Origin: Alphaproteobacteria bacterium
GTDB lineage: Bacteria > Pseudomonadota > Alphaproteobacteria > Bin95
Direction of reading: 5' to 3'
Length of the DNA: 27,794 nucleotides
Assembly (NCBI GenBank): GCA_022822125.1
Contig: JAJECF010000029.1
Coordinates: 1-27,794, forward strand
Part shown: positions 8,668 through 16,303 of the stretch, piece after piece
How positions within the stretch are numbered: position 1 is the first letter of the stretch
How the letters are laid out: the number at the start of each line of letters is the position of its first letter
The notes under the pieces: generated by a model
Database searches by the model: none
The model's input: only the letters and a program-made list of their open reading frames with translations
What the model was told of the DNA's origin: nothing
Position numbers and translations under genes: made by a program

Positions 8668-9369
8668 TCACCGTGGAACCGGGCGTCCGGCCGGGGACCC
8701 GCCGAGGCTCAGCCGCTGCGCAGCGACAGCAGGATTTCCCGGTACGGCTGCCGCACGAGGCGCCAGCCGCCTGCACAGGGCTCGATCCTGGACGCCGTCC
8801 TGCGCCGAGGCGTCGAATTCGGCCAGTGCCGCAAGCGCGGCCTTCCGGTCGCCATGCGCCGGGATCGCCGCCTCCAGCCGGTCCGCCACCGCCAGCCACC
8901 ATGTGGCGATCTCGCCCACGCCCACCGGCGCATGGGGCGGCTTGCCGAACGCCGCGGCCCCGTCGCCCGCGAACATCCGCACGCCATGGGCATTGCCCCA
9001 CAACTCCGGATGCCGCTCCGCCCAGCCCCTCAGCGCCGGCGCGTTCATGAACCCCAGGTCCCGCGCCAGCGCATGGCTGCCCTCGTAATACATCACGGGC
9101 GTCACCGAGCCCTCCGGCCTCATCGCCATCAGGGTCTCGCCGGGGTCCCGGCAGAAGGTCTCGTCGTGGCCCCAAAGAATCGCGGCATGGTCCATCAGGC
9201 GGCCGAGCGCATACCAGCCGCCGTGGCAGGCCACAGTGCGACAATCGCTGCGGTGAACGATGCCCCGGTCCATGACGGCGTCGCAGTGTCCGCCATGCGC
9301 CTCCACGGCGCGCTCGATCCGTGACATGGCGAGACGGATCGCATCGGGAGAGGGATGAAGGATCTGCAT
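8668..9369 (-). CDS. Protein of unknown function, C-terminus probably frameshifted
   Basis: The open frame encodes 233 aa from an ATG three bases after the previous stop. I do not recognise a family. The first 190 residues look genuinely coding, with Trp, Tyr and His spread through, as in MDRGIVHRSDCRTVACHGGW and TPVMYYEGSHALARDLG. The last 40 codons look wrong: only about 58% end in G/C over the 26 I counted. The alternative frame reaching a stop at 8709 has about 88% and reads PCAGGWRLVRQPYREILLSL. A one-base insertion near 8780-8795 would explain this. The native product would then end at 8709. Confidence 0.7.
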   Translation of the reverse strand: MQILHPSPDAIRLAMSRIERAVEAHGGHCDAVMDRGIVHRSDCRTVACHGGWYALGRLMDHAAILWGHDETFCRDPGETLMAMRPEGSVTPVMYYEGSHALARDLGFMNAPALRGWAERHPELWGNAHGVRMFAGDGAAAFGKPPHAPVGVGEIATWWLAVADRLEAAIPAHGDRKAALAALAEFDASAQDGVQDRALCRRLAPRAAAVPGNPAVAAQRLSLGGSPAGRPVPR

Positions 9370-9372
9370 GGG

Positions 9373-9741
9373 TTACGGTCCTCGCATGACGGTGGGGGCC
9401 GCGCGCCGGATCGCGGCATCCGGGTTCGGCCCGAGCGCCGCGCCGGCCTCCGCCTCCTGGCGGCGATGACCGGCGCGGGCGGCGGCGATGCGGGTCTGCC
9501 GGTACCGCACAATGCCGAAGCTCGGCGGGTGCGTTTGCCGGGCCAGAACCCTGCCGGTCTTCGCCTCGTAGCAGCGCACGGCCTCGGCGAAATCCGCGCC
9601 GGGGCGATCCCGTTCGGGTCCCTGCATGCGCCAGAGATACTGCTGACCGGACAGCATCATGAAGGTGTCGAGACGGTCCTTGGGACCGCGTTCGGCGAGA
9701 ATGCGGGCAGCGCGTTCGGTGGGGTCGGGGCGCAGGGTCAT
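9373..9741 (-). CDS. 122-aa protein of unknown function
   Basis: The start at ATG 9741 is fixed by AAGGAGG upstream; the frame also extends much further upstream, but that part is GC-rich non-coding DNA. The product begins MTLRPDPTERAARILAERGP and contains SGQQYLWRMQG and HPPSFGIVRYRQTRIAAARA. I know no family for it. It is the first gene of the run leading to the ATPase/VWA genes and nearly abuts the next gene. Its 3' end lies in a 50-bp GC-rich repeat whose second copy sits just upstream of its own start. Confidence 0.7.
   Translation of the reverse strand: MTLRPDPTERAARILAERGPKDRLDTFMMLSGQQYLWRMQGPERDRPGADFAEAVRCYEAKTGRVLARQTHPPSFGIVRYRQTRIAAARAGHRRQEAEAGAALGPNPDAAIRRAAPTVMRGP
9441..9489. 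repeat. GC-rich repeat, copy 2 (inside the 3' end of a gene)
   Basis: About 46 of 50 positions match 9776-9825, with a single-base gap. It includes the hairpin core: CGCCGG, loop CCTCCGCCTC, then CTGGCG, with one mispair. It overlaps the last codons of the 122-aa gene. Confidence 0.7.
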
Positions 9742-9775
9742 GCCAGCCTCCTTCACACGGGACCTGCCCGCCCCG

Positions 9776-9825
9776 CGCCGGCCTCCGCCTCCCGGCGGCG
9801 CATGACCGGCATGGGCGGCGGCGAG
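9776..9825. repeat. GC-rich hairpin repeat, copy 3
   Basis: A perfect 6-bp stem, CGCCGG (9776-9781) and CCGGCG (9792-9797), encloses the loop CCTCCGCCTC. The similarity to copy 2 continues for about 28 more bases. It lies 35-85 bp upstream of the start at 9741. Confidence 0.7.
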
Positions 9826-10007
9826 GCTGGCTTTGCGAGGTTGGTCCGTGACTACCGGGTCCGGCGCAAGGGCCGCTTGCCGCCAATACAGGCGGAATGG
9901 CGGCCGGATGCGGTTGTCGGACGATCCCTTGGCGAGACACTCCACCGCTCCCGTCCCGGCGCTGTTGGCAGCCGTCCGTTTCAGCGAGCCGATGCCTGCT
10001 CCAAAGA

Positions 10008-10036
10008 CGAGGGCGGTCGCGAACCGACCGCCCTCG
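10008..10036. repeat. Perfect 12-bp inverted repeat, 5-nt loop
   Basis: CGAGGGCGGTCG (10008-10019) pairs exactly with CGACCGCCCTCG (10025-10036) around CGAAC. It lies about 200 bp downstream of the stop of the RepB-type gene. No U-tract follows, so rho-independent termination is not clear-cut. It could end or protect the recombinase-partition transcript, or bind a partition protein. Confidence 0.75.
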
Positions 10037-10234
10037 CAGCCGGCCCTATGGCGGCCGGCCTGGTGGGCTCCGAACGGGTTCGCCGCCATCCCCACCGCCG
10101 CGCTCGATCCGCCCCTCGCGACGGCGTCTCCCGCGGTCCCCGCGCTTGTCGGGTCCGGGTCCCCATCCGGGCCGGCCTCCGCTCCCAGCGCAGCGGACGA
10201 ACCGGCCTTGCGGCGCTGGCCGCCGACCCCCGCG

Positions 10235-11125
10235 CTAGTCGGCGGCCTCCAGCGCCGTCTCCTCGCAAATCTCACGGAACCGCTCCCGAAGCTCCCCCCG
10301 GTAGGTCCTCAGATAGCGGTCGACCCCGGCATTGCGCAGCAGCGACCGGATATAGGAGGCAGCCAGCACAAGATTGAGGTGATCGGCAGCGAACGTCTCC
10401 TCGATCCGTTCGACCTCTTCCCGGAGGTTCGCCAGTTCCCGCTCGATCTGGGCCATCTCCTCCGGAGAAACCCTTCTGCGCGACCCGGGCTTGCCAGGCT
10501 TGACCAACTGGTCCGGCGCACTCGTCGCAACCAGGGTCCTTGCATAAGCGACGGAAAAGTTGTCGACCCCGATCATCGTCATGGCGATTTCGTGCTGCCG
10601 GAGGGGCTTGACCTTCTTGAGCGCCTGGAACGTGTTGAACGGACAGGCTTTGTCCTTGAGCAGCGCCGCCACCTCGGGACAGATACCGTTCAGCAGGTCC
10701 CGCCTGGTGCGGATGCTCGCAATATTGACGTTCAGGGCCTGCGCTATTCTCTGCTCTGAGACGCCGCGCGCGATAACCTCCAGGATCATCCGGTGCTCCT
10801 GGACCGGCGTCAGCGGATTGACCTCCCGATTGTAGGTGAGGGCCTCGTCGTCGAGGGAGACCAGACAGGTCGCTTCGGCAACCCCCATGTCCTTCAGGAC
10901 ATCGATCCTGGCATGGCCGTCAAGCAGCAGATACTTGCCTTTCAGGCCTCGCCGCCGCGCCACGATGGGAGGCAGCCGGACCCCGATTTCGCGAATGGAG
11001 GCGGATATCTGCTGGAACTTGCGGGTCTTGCGAACAGTGTCGTCAACGGGCGTCAACGGAAGAATATCTGCGATCGCAACCGTTACGCTCCCGGGCTCGA
11101 AGCCCATGGTCACCTTGCCCGCCAC
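10235..11125 (-). CDS. ParB/RepB-type partition-like protein
   Basis: This 296-aa protein has a ParB-like N-terminal domain, residues 10-110, with KYLLLDGHARIDVLKDMG and the NPLTPVQEHRMI box. An HTH follows at about 115-140 (EQRIAQALNVNIASIRTRRDLL). The C-terminal half matches the RepB partition-protein region, ending in a charged helix. The DGHAR motif departs from the GGRR of true ParB, so DNA or CTP binding may differ. It starts at GTG 11125, one base after the stop of the upstream ParB-like gene; an ATG six codons in is possible. Third gene of the recombinase operon. Confidence 0.85.
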   Translation of the reverse strand: MAGKVTMGFEPGSVTVAIADILPLTPVDDTVRKTRKFQQISASIREIGVRLPPIVARRRGLKGKYLLLDGHARIDVLKDMGVAEATCLVSLDDEALTYNREVNPLTPVQEHRMILEVIARGVSEQRIAQALNVNIASIRTRRDLLNGICPEVAALLKDKACPFNTFQALKKVKPLRQHEIAMTMIGVDNFSVAYARTLVATSAPDQLVKPGKPGSRRRVSPEEMAQIERELANLREEVERIEETFAADHLNLVLAASYIRSLLRNAGVDRYLRTYRGELRERFREICEETALEAAD

Positions 11126-11126
11126 G

Positions 11127-12032
11127 TCACGGGCCCTCCTGCGCTTCGACCAGGCGAGCCAGCGGGGCGGGCATGGTCTGCACCCCTTCCGCGCGCAGCA
11201 GGGTGAGGAAATGGTCTTCGGACACGAGCAGGCGCAGGCCGTTCACGAGCGTCTGCAGCCGGTCCGCGGCCCGGTCCGCGCTCTCGATCAGCTGTGTGTG
11301 GGTCTTCACCGCCTCCTTGAGGGCGCGCGCGACCGCGTCGGCCGTCTTCCCGGCCGCTCTTCGACCGCCGCGCGCCGGCTTATGCCCCTTGCCGTAACGT
11401 TGGCGATGCTGGAGCACACGTCTTGCGCCCGGCATTTGCCCGAGCGCCAGCTCCCCCTTCTCGTAAGCCTCCACAAGCACGTCCTGCGCGCGCCCGTCAT
11501 CCGCCTCGGAAATGGCGACGGCGACCCCCAGGGGTATCCTTCCCTGTTCGACAGCGATCAGCAGCCGCTCCTCCCCGACCTTGAGGAGACGCTGGATCCT
11601 TTGGACATGGGTTGGCGAATAACCGATCTTGGCGCCGATTTCCCGGATCGAGTAACCCCGCCCCGCGAGATCGCCGACCGCCCGAAACAGGGCTCCGGGG
11701 CGCGGCGATGTCCGGGCGATATTCTCGACAAGGCTCTCGATGAGGCTCTCCTGTTCCGACAGGTCGACGACGATCGCCGGAATTTCCGTCTGTCCAAGCG
11801 CGAGGAAGGCCTCCATCCGGCCCTGTCCATAGACCAGGTTGTACGCAGGCTCGCCGTCGGCGCCTGCGGTGCGGCTGACCTTGATGGGCTGCTTCAGGCC
11901 GAGTTTCCCGATGCTCTCGACGATCCCCGCGAACTTCCCGGCGTCCCGCGCCCGGGGATTGAGTACGGCGATACGAGCGATCGGGATCGTCTCGATCGCG
12001 ATCGTGTTGTCGGTGCTGTCGGTGTCGATCAT
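11127..12032 (-). CDS. ParB/RepB-type partition-like protein
   Basis: This 301-aa protein has a ParB N-terminal domain: IAVLNPRARDAGKFAGIVESI, GLKQPIKVSR, the box LVYGQGRMEAFLALG, and LVENIAR. It then has an HTH, YSIREIGAKIGYSPTHVQRIQRLL, at about 130-155, and a helical C-terminal half. Its ATG overlaps the stop of the serine recombinase gene (ATGA). It differs clearly from the next gene's product, so the pair is not a recent duplication. This recombinase plus two partition-like proteins arrangement is familiar from alphaproteobacterial islands. A role in controlling or targeting recombination is inferred. Confidence 0.87.
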   Translation of the reverse strand: MIDTDSTDNTIAIETIPIARIAVLNPRARDAGKFAGIVESIGKLGLKQPIKVSRTAGADGEPAYNLVYGQGRMEAFLALGQTEIPAIVVDLSEQESLIESLVENIARTSPRPGALFRAVGDLAGRGYSIREIGAKIGYSPTHVQRIQRLLKVGEERLLIAVEQGRIPLGVAVAISEADDGRAQDVLVEAYEKGELALGQMPGARRVLQHRQRYGKGHKPARGGRRAAGKTADAVARALKEAVKTHTQLIESADRAADRLQTLVNGLRLLVSEDHFLTLLRAEGVQTMPAPLARLVEAQEGP

Positions 12033-13597
12033 CTTGCGATCTCCGCAATCGGGGCCCGTTCGGCCATGGCGAAAAAGCGGTCCAGCGTCTCGAACCGGAA
12101 CACGTCCAGCATCGGGCTGTTCTTCTCGGCGAGCCCGATGCGGTCGGTGTCGAGTATCGGGAACGGCAGGATGTAGTAATCGAGCACCGACCCGTTGGCG
12201 CCGTCCATGCGAAGGGCCACGGTCAGGTCGGGCGCGAGCCCGGTGTCGAGGCGGATCTTCCAGCGCCGGGAACCGGCTTTAGTATGGCGGCAACGGGCGA
12301 CGACGATCGAGGCGGTGAACTCGCCGTTCACGGTCAACAGGTCCGTCTCCGGATCCTGCGTGACCGCGCCGCCGAGCGTCTTGATGGCGGCAATCGCTGC
12401 GGCGACCTCCCTGGCGTGAACCGAGCGCAGCCTCCGGTTGATCTCGACATAGCGGTAGTCCCGGTCGGGCGTGAAACCGACAAGGGCATAGGCCCGCACC
12501 AGGCTGCCGAAACGTGAGGCATAGCAGCCGCTCGACGGCATGTTCCCGGCTTCGTCGATGACGAAGCCCGAGAGATAGCCCTTGCGCTTGAAGAGATGCT
12601 GCAGCCGGTCCAGCATTTCCTGGTCGGAGAACCGGCGGCTGCGCTCGCGAATCGTCTCCCGGGCGGCGGCAAACTGCTTTTCGTCGACGATTGCCTCGAA
12701 CGCGCCGTCCGCCCGGACCCATTCCTCCGGCGGGTTGGTCCTGTGCTTTCCCTTCAGCTTGCAGGAATGCCGGTTGTAGACATTGTGGCCGATATATTTC
12801 TCGTTGGTCAGCACCTGGCGCACGGTGCCGCGGGTCCACGGCCGACCGAGATCCGTCACGATGCCCTTCTCGTTGAGCAGCGCGGCGATCTCGCCTTCGT
12901 GCCGGCCAGCGACGAACTGGCGGTACATCCACCGGACGGTCTCGACTTCCTTGTCCGGGCCGGGCACCAGGATCACGCGGTCGGTCTGGAGGCTCTTGTA
13001 TTCGCCGCGGTCGAGAACGCCCTGGGGCTCCCGGTCCCGGTCGATGCGCATGCGGCGCAGCCCGTAACCCGCCATGCCCCCCTGGCGGAAGCCGAGACCG
13101 ATAAGCCGGCACTGTCCCGCGAAGACCTTGTTCGAGAGCTCACGGCTGTATTCGGCAGCCATGGAGCGCTTGAATGCCTTGAAGACAGCCGCCATGGGGC
13201 TGCCGTCATTGGCGAACTGTTCCTTGCAGTAGTGGACCTCGACGTCGGCTTCCCGGCAGGCATATTCGATGGACGCGCTCTGGTCAGGGTTCTGGAAGCG
13301 TCCCCAGCGGCTGATGTCGTAGACCAGGATCGTGTCGAACCCGGACGCCTCGCTCTGCGCATCGGCCAGCATTTGCCGCATGCCGGGCCGGTTCTCGTAT
13401 CGCAGGCCGCTCCTCGCCTCGTCGGAATAGGTCGCCACGATCTCCATGCCGTGCTCGGCGGCGTAGCGCTCAATGGCCGCCATCTGGTTCTCGGGCGAAT
13501 ATTGCTGGAGCCCGGTCGACATCCGGACATAGGCGACGGCGCGGCGGCGCGCCGGTTCGGGGCGCGGGCCGGGTCTCGTCTTCCTGTCGATTTTCAC
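12029..13597 (-). CDS. Large serine recombinase (resolvase/invertase superfamily)
   Basis: This 522-aa protein has the N-terminal resolvase fold: catalytic Ser27 in AYVRMST, conserved arginines in LVYDISRWGRF (about 91-101), and SMAAEYSRELSNKV. The recombinase domain follows with GYGLRRM, PWTRGTVRQVLTNEKYIGHNVYNR. The C-terminus is a charged region. I chose GTG 13597, preceded at a distance by AGGA, because the N-terminal VKIDRKTR leads directly into the fold; upstream codons in frame look non-coding. These enzymes cut and join DNA at short att sites and move phages and islands. It is the probable integrase or excisionase of the element. Confidence 0.92.
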   Translation of the reverse strand: MKIDRKTRPGPRPEPARRRAVAYVRMSTGLQQYSPENQMAAIERYAAEHGMEIVATYSDEARSGLRYENRPGMRQMLADAQSEASGFDTILVYDISRWGRFQNPDQSASIEYACREADVEVHYCKEQFANDGSPMAAVFKAFKRSMAAEYSRELSNKVFAGQCRLIGLGFRQGGMAGYGLRRMRIDRDREPQGVLDRGEYKSLQTDRVILVPGPDKEVETVRWMYRQFVAGRHEGEIAALLNEKGIVTDLGRPWTRGTVRQVLTNEKYIGHNVYNRHSCKLKGKHRTNPPEEWVRADGAFEAIVDEKQFAAARETIRERSRRFSDQEMLDRLQHLFKRKGYLSGFVIDEAGNMPSSGCYASRFGSLVRAYALVGFTPDRDYRYVEINRRLRSVHAREVAAAIAAIKTLGGAVTQDPETDLLTVNGEFTASIVVARCRHTKAGSRRWKIRLDTGLAPDLTVALRMDGANGSVLDYYILPFPILDTDRIGLAEKNSPMLDVFRFETLDRFFAMAERAPIAEIAR

Positions 13598-13841
13598 CGT
13601 TTTCTCATCCTGTACAAGTGTCGGCCGAACAGCTGCCCGAATGCCGTCGCGAGCACGGCGTCCGTGCCGCCGCACGCAGGCCCGCAGCCGGCCCTCGAAT
13701 GCCCCGCGTCGATACGCCGGTCCCGATCTCGCCGGGCGCGGCATTGAAGGCGGTCCGGGAAGGCTGTTCGCCCGTCCGGATGCCGGTCGAACTCCGGCGG
13801 CGGCCGGGATCGACAAGCGTGCCGAAATCGCCGCCGCCGCT

Positions 13842-13991
13842 TTCGATATCGCGAAACATCTGCCGGAGCGCGGAGCGCCTGTCGGTCCGCAGGCCGCCGC
13901 CCCACTCGTCGCAACGGAGCCCCATGAATGGCATGGCGCAGGCGCGCGCATGCCGGATGACCGCTTCGAGCTGTTTACGAAGCGTATCCTC
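13842..13991 (-). pseudogene. Decayed N-terminal fragment of a second serine recombinase
   Basis: In the frame different from that of the intact recombinase, the minus strand reads EDTLRKQLEAVIRHARACA, then DEWGGGLRTDRRSALRQMF, RDIESGGGDFGTLV. This lines up with residues about 32-92 of the neighbouring intact enzyme: SPENQMAAIERYA, DEARSGLRYENRPGMRQML, FDTILV. The catalytic serine start and everything after the LVYDISRWGR position are missing or out of frame. It looks like the remnant of a related recombinase replaced or interrupted here. The call rests on alignment by eye over about 50 residues. Confidence 0.55.
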
Positions 13992-14200
13992 TTCGAATTC
14001 CGTCGCCGGGCGCAGACAGCCCGCGGCAGGGCGCTTCGGGGACGGTTCACCCGCAGGCGCGACGGCCTCCGGGTTCGGATGAACGGCCACTGGGTTCTCT
14101 CCCCATGTGTGTCCGGCCCCGCCGCAGCGGCGGCGCGGGCGCGGTGCGGTATCTGATCGAGGAGAGAATTTCGGAGGACGCGACCCCCGTCCACCACCCA

Positions 14201-14242
14201 AAAGTAACCTTTGGGGGCCAAAAGGTAACCTTAAAGTAACCT
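14201..14242. promoter_or_regulatory. Phased GTAACC repeat cluster, probable operator or recombination site
   Basis: AAAGTAACCT occurs exactly at 14201-14210 and 14233-14242, and AAAGGTAACCTT lies between at 14221-14232. The three GTAACC cores start at 14204, 14225 and 14236, so they are 21 and 11 bp apart. This is close to two turns and one turn of the helix. The cluster stands between the minus-strand recombinase side and the plus-strand XRE regulator gene. It may be the operator of that regulator or a recombinase binding site. Confidence 0.6.
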
Positions 14243-14428
14243 CCTGCCGATTCGGGCGGCGGAATCGAGGCGTTGGAAAAATGCGGCCGCTGCGCGCCCG
14301 GCACGTTTCGTCTCCAGCGTCCCCAAGCTCCGTTCCCGGCGGAATCCGTCTTCTTTCGCAAAAGCTGGCCCCGACAATGAAGGCCGTTGCGGACCCGCGC
14401 GGGCGAAGGTCTCACAGGGGGAATACGG

Positions 14429-14833
14429 ATGGGCAAAGTCGACCGGGCCTTCGGCATCGAGCTCCGGCGCAAAAGAAAACGCCGCGGGTTCTCGCAAGAC
14501 AGTCTGGGAGCCGAGTTGAATGTCGCGGAAAAGACCGTGGGCAAATGGGAACGCGGCGAAGCGCAGCCCTCTCCATCGAACAGGCTCGCGCTCGAAAGGC
14601 TCGGCCTGATCGACCCATGGCAGGTCCGCAATGCCTTGTCGGAGGAACTCGACGACCGCGTCCGGCAGACTTTCGGATGCGCGGTTTCCGACCTGCCGGC
14701 CGGGACCCCGGACGTCCGTAACGAACCGGAATGCATACTGATCGCGTATTTCCGCCGGCTTCCAAGCCGGCTGCAATGGTCCGTCCTGGATATCGTCAGT
14801 TCAATGATACCGCCGGCCATGCAGGATGAATGA
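14429..14833 (+). CDS. XRE-family HTH transcriptional regulator
   Basis: This 134-aa protein has an N-terminal Cro/CI-type helix-turn-helix at residues 8-60, with ELRRKRKRRGFSQDSLGAEL and AEKTVGKWERGEAQPS. The C-terminal part (70-134) has no recognisable domain and should mediate dimerisation. I chose ATG 14429 because of the upstream AGGGGG and the fit to the domain; longer starts are not supported. It is divergent from the recombinase operon and could repress it, binding the phased GTAACC repeats about 200 bp upstream (inference). Confidence 0.85.
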   Translation: MGKVDRAFGIELRRKRKRRGFSQDSLGAELNVAEKTVGKWERGEAQPSPSNRLALERLGLIDPWQVRNALSEELDDRVRQTFGCAVSDLPAGTPDVRNEPECILIAYFRRLPSRLQWSVLDIVSSMIPPAMQDE

Positions 14834-15366
14834 AGAAGCGGAAGACTATTGCTGCTGTCCGATGCATCGAACCGCCGAACGGCGCCGCCGGGTGGCTCGA
14901 CCGGAACGCGGCGGCGAGAAGGGGGCTCCGCAATCCCTGTCCCCGGAGGAGAACGGCCGGATCGTGTGCTCCCCAGGACTTCCGGGAGCTGCATGAACTC
15001 ATGGACGGCGGCGGGCATGAGCCGGTAGCCCCGTTCCGGACATTCCCGGGCACCGGGTGGACGATAGTCCCGAAGGCCCTCCATCCGGCAGTTGCGATTT
15101 CCGACCCGGGCATCCGATGGCGTCCCGGCAGCGGGAGGATCGAATGCAACCGGCTTGAACGAGCAGGCGGCAACTGGCCTTGCAGATGCCTGTGGGCCGG
15201 CGATGCCGCAAATCACGGCCGCACGAGGCACCGGCCGCTCGGGCGGGAACCGGGAGGGGGAACGCAACAATTGAGTCTGGGGGCCGGGCGGAGCGGGTGC
15301 TAAATCTTCCGCAGCGCTCGCCGTAAAATTGCTCGGTCCGCGCGAAACGGGAAAGGAATCCCCTGC
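14834..15366. other. Region with no confident gene
   Basis: A plus-strand frame from 14830 to 15303 starts in ATGA overlap with the XRE gene and could encode 157 aa. However, its third-position G/C bias is weak, especially in the first 30 codons, and it shows no recognisable motif. I do not call it. Long minus-strand frames here are GC artefacts. No terminator with a T-run is visible. Confidence 0.5.
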
Positions 15367-15600
15367 ATGATTGACGAAGCCGCCCTCTCGAAAGGACATA
15401 TCCGGAAACTCAGTGCCCTCCGCAAATCCTTGGGCTCTGCCATCGCTGACGAGGCATTTGCCAAATGGCTCGACCGGCCCGTCGAGGCGACGGAAGCCGA
15501 CAGGGATGCAGAAGTCATCGCCGATGCATTGTGGAGCCTGGTCCGGGAAGGCCGGCTTTCGATCCGGCGGGGCGGCTATATCGTGCGCCGGGGCCGCTAG
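15367..15600 (+). CDS. Small protein of unknown function (77 aa)
   Basis: It starts MIDEAALSKGHIRKLSALRK after GGAAAGGA about ten bases upstream. The middle, IADEAFAKWLDRP and ADRDAEVIADALW, is predicted helical. The end, REGRLSIRRGGYIVRRGR, is basic and would suit nucleic-acid binding. No family is recognised. Codon use fits the GC-rich backbone. The overlapping minus-strand frame is a shadow. Confidence 0.65.
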   Translation: MIDEAALSKGHIRKLSALRKSLGSAIADEAFAKWLDRPVEATEADRDAEVIADALWSLVREGRLSIRRGGYIVRRGR

Positions 15601-15710
15601 CGCGTAATCGTCGAAGCCTGTGAGGATTGATCGTCCGACAAATGCCGGTCGGTTGTGGATACAGGCCGGCCGGGGTCGAAGGGCCGGGACGCATGGGAAC
15701 GGCCCGGCGA

Positions 15711-16136
15711 TTACCGGCGTCCGAGGGTGCTGTCGTCGCCGTCCGAGCCCATGGCACGCGTAATCAGGTGATCGGTAACGTCCTGGAAGTAGAGTTGGAG
15801 TTCGGTGTGAAGCCGGCCGAACTCGGCCCATACCACGCGGTCGAAATGCCGCTCGCGGGCGCGCACCATGACGGTCGTGCGCCGTTGCCGCGCATAGCGG
15901 AAGGGGCGCAGGCCGTGCTTGCGGCAGACGGCGACGAACAGCCGGACCGACCAGGCATCGAACAGCGAGAATTTGAGCTCGGTTTCCGGCCCACCATCCC
16001 GGTCGGGGGCGCCGAGGCGCCCGCGAAGCCGGTCCATCGCGGCTCCGGCGGGCGCCTGCTCCCCCGGACTGCCGGCCCGCCGGAACAGGGCTTCCATCTT
16101 GGCAAGCTTCTTCCGGAGTTCCCTGTCGTCCGGCAA
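15711..16136 (-). CDS. DUF2786-like accessory protein
   Basis: This protein of about 141 aa opens with DDRELRKKLAKMEALFRRAG, resembling the N-terminal helical repeat of DUF2786 proteins. It continues with ETELKFSLFDAWSVRLFVAV, CRKHGLRPFRYARQRRTTVM, and a helical end LQLYFQDVTDHLIT. The middle and C-terminal part looks well conserved in composition. The start is uncertain: TTG 16136 keeps the whole first helix and has a run of seven G's where a ribosome-binding site should be, while ATG 16097 would cut that helix. Function is unknown. It is divergent from the HU gene. Confidence 0.65.
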   Translation of the reverse strand: MPDDRELRKKLAKMEALFRRAGSPGEQAPAGAAMDRLRGRLGAPDRDGGPETELKFSLFDAWSVRLFVAVCRKHGLRPFRYARQRRTTVMVRARERHFDRVVWAEFGRLHTELQLYFQDVTDHLITRAMGSDGDDSTLGRR

Positions 16137-16303
16137 CGCACCCCCCCGACAACACGTCGCCGCGACCGTAACACGCCGTTCCCGGATGTGCCGCCCATGC
16201 GCGAAAGCGCGATGATCACATGGCCATGGATATCGCGCAGAGTGGCGCAACCTGCTACTCAGGCGGACAGCGGGCCGGTGGTGCCAGGCATGGGAGCGCA
16301 GGG

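Larger units (their letters stand above)
9742..10234. other. Gene-free, structure-rich intergenic region
   Basis: No convincing gene lies in these 493 bases. Long open frames on both strands are low-complexity Ala/Arg/Pro translations. The region holds repeat copy 3 (9776-9825), a 12-bp perfect hairpin (10008-10036) and a neighbouring GCCGGCC/GGCCGGC hairpin at about 10039-10060. It probably carries the promoter of the minus-strand operon starting at 9741 and the end of the RepB operon. Part of 9776-9830 could be the decayed tail of a duplicated copy of the 122-aa gene. Confidence 0.55.

Noticed and set aside
14047..16155. 702-aa minus-strand open frame
   Set aside because: It runs across three better-supported genes and gaps, has low-complexity composition and no recognisable motif.
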